Assembly (NCBI RefSeq): GCF_046546475.1
Contig: NZ_JBKGXS010000008.1
Location: 1-64,000 of the forward strand
Length of the DNA: 64,000 bases
Direction: 5' to 3'
Source of the DNA: Pseudonocardia phyllosphaerae
GTDB taxonomy: Bacteria > Actinomycetota > Actinomycetes > Mycobacteriales > Pseudonocardiaceae
Shown: piece by piece, positions 40,762-47,529 of the stretch
Numbering within the stretch: the stretch's first letter is position 1
Layout: each line of letters opens with the position of its first letter
Notes under the pieces: model-generated
What the model saw: the letters and a program-made list of their open reading frames with translations, nothing else
The model's database searches: none
Told to the model about the DNA's origin: nothing
Program-made: the position numbers and the translations under genes

Positions 40762-41688
40762 TCAGCGGTCGGCGCCAGGTGGTCGCCTCAGCCGGTACAC
40801 CGCTACGTCGATCGACGCCGTCGCCACGACCAGTCCCCACGGGACATCGAGAGCAGCCCGGAGCTGCACCGGATCGACGTGGTGGGCGTTCGGCCCCATG
40901 AGAACGAGCTTCTCGACCTCCGCGGGCTCCAGCGCAAGCCGCCAGGTGACCGGCTGCCGGTCCACCGGCTCGAACGCCTTGAGCACGGCGTCGAGACGCT
41001 CCCGCTTACGCGGATCGACGCCGATCGTCCCGGCCAACCTTCGCAGCTCGCGGAGGTGGTCGGGAGCAGCGCCGGCGACGACGAGGATCCCGTCCGAGGC
41101 AAGCACACGCTCGATCTCACCGACGTTGCGTGGACCGAAGACGTTCAGCACTACTCCGGCCGATCGCGATCTCAGCGGAAGTGGCTGCCAGACGTCGACG
41201 CCGACCGCTGCGGCTCGTGGATGCGCGCGAGCCGCACGACGCAGCGCCGCCGTCGAGAGATCGGTGACGACGCCGCCCCAGCGATCGGGCAGCCCGTCGA
41301 GGACCCCGCCGAGGTAGTAACCGGTTCCTCCTGCGAGATCGACGGCAAGATGCCCATCAGCCGGCGCGTGTTCAACGGTCAAGGCAGTGAGCGTGGAGAG
41401 CAACGGCCGATAGTGCCCGTGTTCGAGAAAGGCCATGCGCGCCGCCACCATGGCCGCGGTGTCCCCGCGATGACGTCGCTGGTTCCCGGTCAACAGCGAG
41501 ACGTAGCCCTGGCGAGCGACGTCGAACGTGTGCCCGCCCGGGCACGTCACGCCGCCCACGGCCACATACAGCGGCTCCGCAGCGCAATGCGGGCAGCGCA
41601 ACGATTCCGCAGCTACGCGCAGAGCCGTCCGCTCGTCCGAGGATGAGGATGAAGAACCGGCCGTGTGGCCGGAACAGTTCGATTGCAC
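40762..41688 (-). CDS. 23S rRNA (guanine-N1) methyltransferase, RlmA/TlrB family
   Basis: The 308-residue protein has the RlmA zinc-finger pattern CPHCAAEPLYVAVGGVTC...GHTFDVARQGYVSLL, a SAM-binding VDLAGGTGYYLGGVLD and the family end VEKLVLMGPNAHHV. RlmA enzymes methylate G745 or G748 of 23S rRNA; TlrB (G748) gives resistance to tylosin-type macrolides. Which base is modified cannot be read directly. The GTG at 41688 has only a weak upstream AGGGA. It is the main gene between tRNA-Gln and its degenerate copy, so it was probably acquired. Confidence 0.87.
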   Translation of the reverse strand: MQSNCSGHTAGSSSSSSDERTALRVAAESLRCPHCAAEPLYVAVGGVTCPGGHTFDVARQGYVSLLTGNQRRHRGDTAAMVAARMAFLEHGHYRPLLSTLTALTVEHAPADGHLAVDLAGGTGYYLGGVLDGLPDRWGGVVTDLSTAALRRAARAHPRAAAVGVDVWQPLPLRSRSAGVVLNVFGPRNVGEIERVLASDGILVVAGAAPDHLRELRRLAGTIGVDPRKRERLDAVLKAFEPVDRQPVTWRLALEPAEVEKLVLMGPNAHHVDPVQLRAALDVPWGLVVATASIDVAVYRLRRPPGADR

Positions 41689-41843
41689 GGTGGCGCCGTC
41701 CCTGATCTTGCAGGAGGGAACGCGGCGACACTTCTACACCGGGCCCACGTCGACACGCGTGAGAGGCCGATCGGCGCACAGAGGCCGACCGGCGGAGTGC
41801 GCCGCTTCAGGCGGTCCGCGGGCGCTTGACGAGGAGGAGCCAC

Positions 41844-42005
41844 ATGGTCACAACCATAGCAATGGTTGTCTCTCGACGTGCCGGGCAGTGGTGCGCTGGC
41901 AGGCTGGTCTCCGGGATGGCTCTGGCAAGTGGGCAGGCGCAGCCTGACATCACTAACCGACATCAGTCGGCGGGCCCTGAGGCGGTCCATCGCGGGCAGT
42001 CCTAG
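41844..42005 (+). CDS. Possible 53-residue small ORF
   Basis: A strong GAGGAGG ribosome binding site lies six bases before an ATG, and the frame runs 53 codons (MVTTIAMVVSRRAGQW...) to TAG. The first codons overlap an inverted repeat (41850-41869), so translation and RNA folding could interact. No family is recognised. It points away from the rRNA methyltransferase and has no downstream gene on its strand, so it may also be the 5' remnant of a gene lost when the island formed. Confidence 0.35.
   Translation: MVTTIAMVVSRRAGQWCAGRLVSGMALASGQAQPDITNRHQSAGPEAVHRGQS
41850..41869. repeat. Perfect inverted repeat in the island
   Basis: ACAACCAT-AGCA-ATGGTTGT forms eight pairs with a four-base loop and is AT-rich for this DNA. 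It lies about 160 bp upstream of the divergent rRNA methyltransferase start. It could be an operator or a leader hairpin. Confidence 0.6.
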
Positions 42006-42058
42006 ACAAACCCCGCGCGCTGACCCGCCGCGACATGCGTCGGAGCCGACCACTGCCA

Positions 42059-42103
42059 GGATTCGGTTCCGATGGTCCGGGCTCGAATCCTGGCGGCGGA
42101 GCA
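42059..42103 (+). pseudogene. Degenerate 3' half of tRNA-Gln (att-like remnant)
   Basis: 45 bases match 40639-40684 of tRNA-Gln and its 3' flank at about 42 of 46 positions. There is one base deleted and one changed in the anticodon loop, and two changes in the T-arm. No 5' half is present. A duplicated tRNA 3' end is what site-specific integration leaves at the far end of an island. No integrase gene remains between the copies. Confidence 0.75.
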
Positions 42104-42205
42104 GGACCCGGTCGACGGGCCTCGGCCTGGCCGACCCTCAACCACCCGCTCGGCAAAGGAGCGTCACGGACCGAGGTCACCACCATCACTGCGACGGTCC
42201 AAACG

Positions 42206-43633
42206 TCAACCACCGTCAGCGGACGTGGTGGTGTCGGCACTCGTGGCCCGGAAAGCGGTCACGATGCCGAGCGCGGTCAGCACGGCCACTCCCAGGAACA
42301 GCAATCGTGCCGATCCGGCATCGGTTGAAGCCAGATTGACCAGGACTCCGGTGAAAGCTGCGCCGAACGCGTTGGCCAGGAGCTGGATGCTGTTGATGGC
42401 GGCTGCAGCCTTTGCTCCATCGCCGTACTGTCCACCGACTCGCAAGACGGCGGTCGACAGGTGCGGCCAGGCCAGTCCGATGCCGGCTCCGGCAATGAGC
42501 AGGGCGACGATCCACACGATGAGCCCGATGCCACTGATGTTGTCGTGGACGAGGAACGTGCAGGCAAGCAGTCCGGCGGTCAGCGCGGCAGGGCCGGCGA
42601 TGCTCAGCCGGTCGGCCGAGCGAGGAGCGTCAGCGTTCGAGCTGACGATCTGCGCGAGAGCCCAGCCCGCTGCGGAGACAGCCCCGAGAAACGCTGCGGC
42701 GAGCGGCGCCAGCCCGGCCAGACGCTGCCCGAAGAGCGGGACGAAGCCCTCGATCTGGGATCCCATCGCCAGCAGGGCGAGGGTCAAGTAGATCCATCCC
42801 AGTGGAGAGCGAGCACGAAACATGCTGGCGGGGAGCACACGGCCGGACCGAGTTCGGCGTTCGTGGCGTAGGAACGCACCGAGGAGTACGACCCCGATGA
42901 CGACGCCGATCGCACTCAGCCATGGCGTGCCGACCACGCTGACCACGCTGACCACCAGCGCCGCGAGCATCACGATGACCACCGAGACCATCGGGACCGG
43001 TTCGGCACCGGCCTGCGGGCGTCCTCTGCTCAGTGCCCGAGGGACGATCACGGCGAGGGTCGAACATGCGACGACGAGAGTGCCGAAAGCGATCCGCCAC
43101 GACGCGAACTCGGCCAGCGCTCCACCGAGCGCGGGGCCTATGAGCGTGCCGACGCCCCACATCGCAGAGGTCATCGCGACTGCACGTGACCACACCGGCT
43201 CGGGCAGTGAAGACTGGATCATCCCGTAGGCAAGACCTGCGAGTAGTCCCCCGCCGACGCCTTGCACTCCCCTGCCGACGAGCAGGACGGCCATCGAAGG
43301 CGCCAGGGAACAGACCACGCTGCCGAGCCCGAACAAACCGAGAGCGATCAAGTACGCATGACGCCCACCCAGCACCTCGATCGCCCGTGTGACCAGAACC
43401 GACGATGCAACCGAGGCAAGGAGGAAGACCGTGGTGTTCCAGGCGTAGAAGCGCTCGCCCCCGATCTCGACGATGGCCGAGGGCAAGAGGCTCGACGCTA
43501 GATAGACGTTGATCGCGTACAACGCCACGCCGCCGGCGAGCACCACGATCACAGGCAGGTTCGAGCCGGAGAGCAACTGACGCCAACTGCCCGGTTCGCC
43601 ATCGACCAACTCGCTCATCACCAGACCCTTCAT
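42206..43633 (-). CDS. MFS transporter
   Basis: The 475-residue protein has about 12-14 hydrophobic helices, the MFS loop motifs GGRHAYLIALGLFGLGSV and VGRGVQGVGGGLL (motif C-like region near residue 120), a long middle loop (SRGRPQAGAEPV) and no soluble domain. The layout fits DHA-type drug:H+ antiporters. The ATG at 43633 has AGGGA seven bases upstream; an in-frame ATG at 43618 is the alternative. It is divergent from an ArsR-family gene, which probably controls it, so a metal or metalloid compound is a possible cargo. GC content is lower than in its neighbours. Confidence 0.88.
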   Translation of the reverse strand: MKGLVMSELVDGEPGSWRQLLSGSNLPVIVVLAGGVALYAINVYLASSLLPSAIVEIGGERFYAWNTTVFLLASVASSVLVTRAIEVLGGRHAYLIALGLFGLGSVVCSLAPSMAVLLVGRGVQGVGGGLLAGLAYGMIQSSLPEPVWSRAVAMTSAMWGVGTLIGPALGGALAEFASWRIAFGTLVVACSTLAVIVPRALSRGRPQAGAEPVPMVSVVIVMLAALVVSVVSVVGTPWLSAIGVVIGVVLLGAFLRHERRTRSGRVLPASMFRARSPLGWIYLTLALLAMGSQIEGFVPLFGQRLAGLAPLAAAFLGAVSAAGWALAQIVSSNADAPRSADRLSIAGPAALTAGLLACTFLVHDNISGIGLIVWIVALLIAGAGIGLAWPHLSTAVLRVGGQYGDGAKAAAAINSIQLLANAFGAAFTGVLVNLASTDAGSARLLFLGVAVLTALGIVTAFRATSADTTTSADGG

Positions 43634-43639
43634 CGTCGA

Positions 43640-43689
43640 TTCCCTATTTAGGAAGGTGACTATAGAGCGGGTTGCCGATAGGATGTCAA
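43640..43689. promoter_or_regulatory. Overlapping divergent promoters of MFS and arsR genes
   Basis: On the minus strand a perfect -35 TTGACA (43689-43684) and TATAGT (43664-43659, spacing 19) point to the MFS gene. On the plus strand GTGACT (43656-43661), 17 bp and TAGGAT (43679-43684) end seven bases before the arsR GTG. The -35 of one shares a base with the -10 of the other. A TTCC-CTATTTA-GGAA inverted repeat (43640-43654) is a candidate operator. Confidence 0.6.
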
Positions 43690-43691
43690 CC

Positions 43692-43994
43692 GTGCCGAAC
43701 GAGGACGCGGAGCTGGCCGGTCGCCTGCGAGCCCTGGGCCATCCAGTCCGCCTGGGGATCATGCGACGACTTGCCGCCGAACCCGAGACGTGCGCCTGCG
43801 ACTTCGCCGACGTCTTCGGCATCCGGCAGCCCACAGTGAGCGGGCACCTCAAGGTGCTCCGTGAGGCGGGCCTCGTCACGACCCGCCGTCGCGGAACCCA
43901 GATCTGCTACTCGGTCGCACCGGACGCGCTCGTCGCAGTCACTGCCGTCATCGGTGAACTCCGCGACGGCGTCGCGATCCGACCGGCCGGATGA
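43692..43994 (+). CDS. ArsR-family regulator
   Basis: The 100-residue winged-helix protein has the recognition helix region IRQPTVSGHLKVLREAGLV and a metal-box-like TCACDFADVFG with two cysteines (about 34 and 36), as in As/Sb/Cd sensors. It differs clearly from the repressor at 12484, having no N-terminal Cys pair. The GTG at 43692 suits the leaderless promoter; in-frame ATG 43683 overlaps the -10 box, and GTG 43656 lies in the -35. It likely represses the divergent MFS exporter. Confidence 0.88.
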   Translation: MPNEDAELAGRLRALGHPVRLGIMRRLAAEPETCACDFADVFGIRQPTVSGHLKVLREAGLVTTRRRGTQICYSVAPDALVAVTAVIGELRDGVAIRPAG

Positions 43995-44000
43995 CCCGCT

Positions 44001-44041
44001 GGGGGCAGCCGGCCGGTGTCAGCGGGAGCGGAGCTGCCCCC
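44001..44041 (+). terminator. Hairpin after the second arsR gene
   Basis: GGGGGCAGC (44001-44009) and GCTGCCCCC (44033-44041) form nine perfect pairs around a 23-base loop, starting seven bases after the stop. The remaining sequence to 44181 has no gene that I can support. Confidence 0.55.
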
Positions 44042-44181
44042 TGGGCACTGCAGTCGTGAAAGTTCAGAGGCCGGTCCGACGCGAACAACGCCACAACCCT
44101 CAGGCACGACTTCAAGCGGCCTGGCCGTCGGCGGCACAAGGACGTGACCCCAAGACACGCGACCGCTCGGCGTGCGGCAGG

Positions 44182-44571
44182 TCAGCGACCGCGTGACCCC
44201 TGATGGACGACCGCCGCCTCACGCGCGAGGTCCAGCAGTTTCCGCGCCATCTCCACCGCCGCCGCGGCATTGCTCGCGCTGATGTAGGCGTCGCTGCGCA
44301 CGGTGTTGATCGCCCGGAACACCGTCGAGATCTCGTCGGCGAACAATGCGTACCAGCGCTGCAGCGCCTCCGACGGCAGCGAGTCCCGGCCCTTCCGGGC
44401 GAGGGACTTCAACCAGCCGTCGGGAATCTGGTGCGAGGTCAGATTGCCCTTGGCGGCCTGCACGACGCGGTCCAGCTCCGGCCCGATGCGCAGCAGGTGG
44501 CTCATGTAGCTGAACTTGTCCGGGGAGGCGCCTGCGGACTCGTCCGGCAGGTCCGGCGGAAGCTCGGTCAC
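44182..44571 (-). CDS. Small helical protein of unknown function
   Basis: The 129-residue soluble protein has an acidic Pro-rich start (TELPPDLPDESAGASPD), then mostly helix: YMSHLLRIGPELDRVVQAAKG, ALQRWYALFADEISTVFRAI and SNAAAAVEMARKLLDLARE. I recognise no family. Its GTG overlaps the upstream membrane-protein stop by four bases (GTGA), so the two are made together and may form a complex. Confidence 0.65.
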   Translation of the reverse strand: MTELPPDLPDESAGASPDKFSYMSHLLRIGPELDRVVQAAKGNLTSHQIPDGWLKSLARKGRDSLPSEALQRWYALFADEISTVFRAINTVRSDAYISASNAAAAVEMARKLLDLAREAAVVHQGSRGR

Positions 44572-44984
44572 GACTGGTCCTCCTCGCGCTGTCGTGCCTG
44601 GTCCTGCAGCCATCGACGATACTCCGCCGCCTTGGCGTCGACGGCCTTGAATTCCTCGGCGACGTCCTCGTCGGGCGGCAGCGTCTCCTGCGTCTCGACC
44701 TCGCCGACGCCCGGGATGCCGATCCGCTTGACGTACTTCTGGACGTAGGGCGCCGCGAACGCGAGCGCCACCAGCAGGGTCAGCCACACCGCCGCGTCGC
44801 CGATTCCGAGCGGGCGGCAGACCTCACCGGCACCGTCCGGGGCCTGCTCGCACACCCGCAGGTAGGGCGTCCAGGTGCTGATCCAGACCACGACCAGCAG
44901 CACCCCGGTGAGCGCGACCGCGACGTACAGGCGCCAGTCGGCCACTCCCCCGCGACGCCCGGGCCCGGTCACCATGTCCGCCAT
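44568..44984 (-). CDS. Membrane protein of unknown function
   Basis: The 138-residue protein has two membrane helices (YVAVALTGVLLVVVWI, about 19-34, and AAVWLTLLVALAFAAPYV, about 64-81). Between them is a short outside loop with two cysteines (RVCEQAPDGAGEVCRPLG) that could form a disulfide. A charged cytoplasmic tail follows with a coiled-coil-like EEFKAVDAKAAEYRRWLQDQA. No family is recognised. It is coupled downstream to the helical protein and its 5' end overlaps the GNAT gene by 16 bases. Confidence 0.65.
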   Translation of the reverse strand: MADMVTGPGRRGGVADWRLYVAVALTGVLLVVVWISTWTPYLRVCEQAPDGAGEVCRPLGIGDAAVWLTLLVALAFAAPYVQKYVKRIGIPGVGEVETQETLPPDEDVAEEFKAVDAKAAEYRRWLQDQARQREEDQS

Positions 44985-45571
44985 TCTCGCGCAGTGATCT
45001 CGTACTCGACGTCGCCGAACTCCGCTCCGGGGAGCGGCTCGTCGACGTCCGGCCAGAAGGTCCGGACGTGCCGCATCCCGAGGCTGCGCATCGTCGCCCG
45101 GGACGCCGTGTTGACCGCCATGGTGTCGGCGACCACGCGGTCCTGCCCGGCCGTACCGAACGCGTGGTCCAGCAGCGCACGGGACGCCTCGCCGGCCAGC
45201 CCCTGTCGCCAGAACCGCCGGAGCAGCCGATAGCCCAGCTCGGCGACCGCCTCACCGGGGAAGCGCTCCGGCGTCGCGACCGGTGGAAGCATCATCAGCC
45301 CGACGAACTCGCCGGCGCCCTCGTCGGCCGGCGGACCGCAACCGCCGGTGAACGCCGTCCAGAAGCCGAGGCCCGGCAGCTGCGTGGCGCGGGCGAGCCG
45401 GTGGGCGTGCGCGGCCGCGGTCTCGGCCGCGGTCTGCGCCCGGCCGGTGAGGTACCGGTGGACCTCGGGATCCGCGTCGAGCCCGACTTCGAGATCCAGG
45501 TGGCGGTCGGCCAGCGGCACCAGCAGGAGCCGTTCGGTACGGAGGCGCCTCTCGACCATGCCCGAGACCAT
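44969..45571 (-). CDS. GNAT family N-acetyltransferase
   Basis: The 200-residue protein has the RimJ/RimL-type GNAT pattern: RTERLLLVPLADRHLD at the start, ELGYRLLRRFWRQGLAGEASRA as the acetyl-CoA-binding segment (RxxGxA as RQGLAG) and TMAVNTASRATMRSLGMRHV near the end. The substrate is unknown. The ATG at 45571 and a second ATG at 45559 are both possible. Its 3' end overlaps the membrane-protein start, making a three-gene leftward unit. Confidence 0.8.
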   Translation of the reverse strand: MVSGMVERRLRTERLLLVPLADRHLDLEVGLDADPEVHRYLTGRAQTAAETAAAHAHRLARATQLPGLGFWTAFTGGCGPPADEGAGEFVGLMMLPPVATPERFPGEAVAELGYRLLRRFWRQGLAGEASRALLDHAFGTAGQDRVVADTMAVNTASRATMRSLGMRHVRTFWPDVDEPLPGAEFGDVEYEITAREWRTW

Positions 45572-45618
45572 GGCACGGCCGCCGATCGCTTGAGGTGGGC
45601 GAACCCGCCGGACACGAC

Positions 45619-45624
45619 TATTCT
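45619..45624 (+). promoter_or_regulatory. -10 box of leaderless DyP gene
   Basis: TATTCT fits TANNNT and ends eight bases before the GTG at 45633. There is no ribosome binding site. The same hexamer precedes the permease gene at 1027. Confidence 0.5.
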
Positions 45625-45632
45625 CCGGCCGC

Positions 45633-46604
45633 GTGTCCCACTCCACTGACACCACCACGCCCACCACGTCCGATCCTGCCCCCGAGCCGCAGGACGTCGA
45701 CGGTCCGCTGACCGCGGCCGCCGCCTTCCTGGTCCTCACGATCAACGACGGCGACGCCGCGATGGACACCGCCCGCTCCGTCGTCGCGAGCACCGGCGAT
45801 CTGATCAAGAACGTCCGCATCCGGGCCGACGGCCGCCCGTTCAGCTGCAACGTCGGCATCGGCCACCGCGTCTGGGAGCAGCTCGTCGGCACCAAGCCGC
45901 CGGCCGAGCTGGCCCCGTTCAAGGAGATCGCCGGGGAGACCCACACCGCGGTCTCCACCCCCGGTGACCTGCTCTACCACCTGCGCGCCGAGTCGGCCGA
46001 CCTGATCGTCGAGTTCGAGAAGATCCTCTTCGAGGCGTTCGGCGACTCGGTGAGCACCGCCGACGAGGTCACCGGCTTCCGGTACTTCCACGGCCGCGAC
46101 CTGCTCGAGTTCCTCGACGGCACCGCCAACCCCGACGGCGGCGACCGCCCGGAGGCGACGCTGGTCGGCTCCGAGGACGCCGAGCACGCGGGCGGCAGCT
46201 ACGTCGTCGTGCAGAAGTACCTGCACGACATGGCGAAGTGGCGCGGCGAGAAGACCGAGACGCAGGAGGACATCATCGGGCGGACCAAGTTCGACAACGT
46301 CGAGCTGCCCGACGCCACCGAGGGCCAGAAGTCGCACAAGACCCTCTGCACCATCACCGACGACGCCGGTGAGCACGACATCCTGCGCGACAACATGCCG
46401 TTCGCCTCGCCCGGCAAGGGCGAGTACGGCACCTACTTCGTCGGCTACAGCCGCCACCTGTGGGTCACCGAGAAGATGCTGGAGCGCATGTTCATCGGCG
46501 ACCCGCCGCCGCTGCACGACCGCATCCTCGACTACTCGACGGCGGTCACCGGCTCGACCTACTTCGTGCCGGCCAAGGCGGTGCTCGACGGCCTGGGCGA
46601 CTGA
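45633..46604 (+). CDS. DyP-type heme peroxidase (cytoplasmic)
   Basis: The 323-residue dye-decolourising peroxidase has the distal motif LEFLDGTANPDGGDRPE (GxxDG as FLDGT), a proximal-His region KSHKTLCTI, and the heme-side Arg in EHDILRDNMPF. It has no Tat signal, unlike efeB, and ends soon after TGSTYFVPAKAVLDGLGD without an encapsulin-targeting tail, so it is probably a free cytoplasmic B-type enzyme. The N-terminus is Thr/Pro-rich. It is convergent with the OsmC gene, with a strong hairpin between. Confidence 0.92.
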   Translation: MSHSTDTTTPTTSDPAPEPQDVDGPLTAAAAFLVLTINDGDAAMDTARSVVASTGDLIKNVRIRADGRPFSCNVGIGHRVWEQLVGTKPPAELAPFKEIAGETHTAVSTPGDLLYHLRAESADLIVEFEKILFEAFGDSVSTADEVTGFRYFHGRDLLEFLDGTANPDGGDRPEATLVGSEDAEHAGGSYVVVQKYLHDMAKWRGEKTETQEDIIGRTKFDNVELPDATEGQKSHKTLCTITDDAGEHDILRDNMPFASPGKGEYGTYFVGYSRHLWVTEKMLERMFIGDPPPLHDRILDYSTAVTGSTYFVPAKAVLDGLGD

Positions 46605-46647
46605 CCCGCCGTACCTCCGCCGCAGGACACCGGTCCCGCACACACGA

Positions 46648-46692
46648 ACGGCCGGGCCGCACCTCCCCCCGACGGGGGTGCGACCCGGCCGT
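46648..46692. terminator. Bidirectional hairpin terminator
   Basis: ACGGCCGGG (46648-46656) pairs with CCCGGCCGT (46684-46692), and inside it GCACC-type bases pair with GGTGC around CCCCGACGGGG. It serves the convergent DyP and OsmC genes. No U-run follows on either side. Confidence 0.75.
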
Positions 46693-46755
46693 CCGCCGTT
46701 CTGCGGGACGTGCCCGCGGGACCGTGGCCCGGGGCGTCTCGGCCCGGGGCGTCTC

Positions 46756-47199
46756 TCAGCCCTCGAGCTTGGCGTCCAGGCTGATCTCGACGCCGGTGAG
46801 CGCCTTGGAGACCGGGCAGCCGTCCTTGGCCGCCTGCGCGGCCTTCTCGAAGCCCGCCTCGTCGAGGCCGGAGACCTCGCCGCGGACGGTGAGGGTGATG
46901 CCGGTGAGCTTGAAGCCGCCCTTGGCCTCGTCCGGGCCGAGCGAGACCGCGGCGTTCACCTCGAGCGCCTCGGGGGTGCCGCCGGCCTCGGCGATGTTGG
47001 CCGAGAGCTGCATCGCGTAGCAGGCCGAGTGGGCCGCGGCGATCAGCTCCTCCGGCGAGGTGGTGCCGCCGGCGTCGTCCGCGGCGCGCTTCGGGAAGCT
47101 GACCTCGTAGGTGCCGACCTTGGAGCTCGACAGCTCGACCTGGCCGGAGCCCTGCTCCAGGGAGCCGTTCCAGGCGGTGCGGGCGTTACGGGTGGGCAT
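46756..47199 (-). CDS. OsmC-family peroxiredoxin
   Basis: The 147-residue OsmC/Ohr-fold hydroperoxide reductase has the conserved TSPEELIAAAHSACYAMQLS (peroxidatic Cys) and the second Cys in AKDGCPVSKAL. It reduces organic hydroperoxides through a Cys pair. The start has GAGGAGG before ATG 47199. Its place beside DyP peroxidase suggests an oxidative-stress pair, though no shared operator was found. Confidence 0.92.
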   Translation of the reverse strand: MPTRNARTAWNGSLEQGSGQVELSSSKVGTYEVSFPKRAADDAGGTTSPEELIAAAHSACYAMQLSANIAEAGGTPEALEVNAAVSLGPDEAKGGFKLTGITLTVRGEVSGLDEAGFEKAAQAAKDGCPVSKALTGVEISLDAKLEG

Positions 47200-47529
47200 C
47201 GTTCCTCCTCGTATCCATGATCTGCGCAGTGTCCATGACGTGCGCACCGCCGATCGATCGCGCACGACCGATCGGGGCGGCAGCGTTGCCGCCCAAGCAG
47301 TTCCCGATCCCCGCGCGGGCGAAACCGCCCCCGGACGACCGGCCGGCCGGCCGCGGTACCGCGCGCGCCACACGAAACGCCCGCGCGGTGCGCGCAGAGG
47401 TCCGCACCGGGGCCCGTACGATCCCGTACCGGCGCGGACGCCGGTCCGCCGCGTGCCCCGTCCGCGGACACCGGCACCGGGCACCGGCCCGGAACTTCCC
47501 GCGGCGAACGGCAGCAGGAGGAAGCGAAC
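47200..47529. other. 330-bp region upstream of OsmC and glmU
   Basis: The gap between the divergent OsmC and glmU genes holds an imperfect 18-bp direct repeat, TCCATGATCTGCGCAGTG (47214-47231) and TCCATGACGTGCGCACCG (47232-47249), right beside the OsmC ribosome binding site. The remainder is GC-rich with no convincing promoter or gene. A 48-nt purine-rich leader with AGGAGG ends at the glmU ATG. Confidence 0.4.

Noticed and set aside
40432..40840. Upstream extension of the sugar C-methyltransferase frame to 40840.
   Set aside because: It would translate the complement of tRNA-Gln; the zinc-ribbon start near 40432 is complete without it.
40612..44181. An intact integrative element or prophage at tRNA-Gln.
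   Set aside because: No integrase, excisionase, replication or structural phage genes are seen; only an att-like remnant and cargo-type genes remain.
45633..46604. DyP as an encapsulin cargo enzyme.
   Set aside because: The protein stops at VLDGLGD without the C-terminal targeting peptide, and no encapsulin shell gene is nearby.
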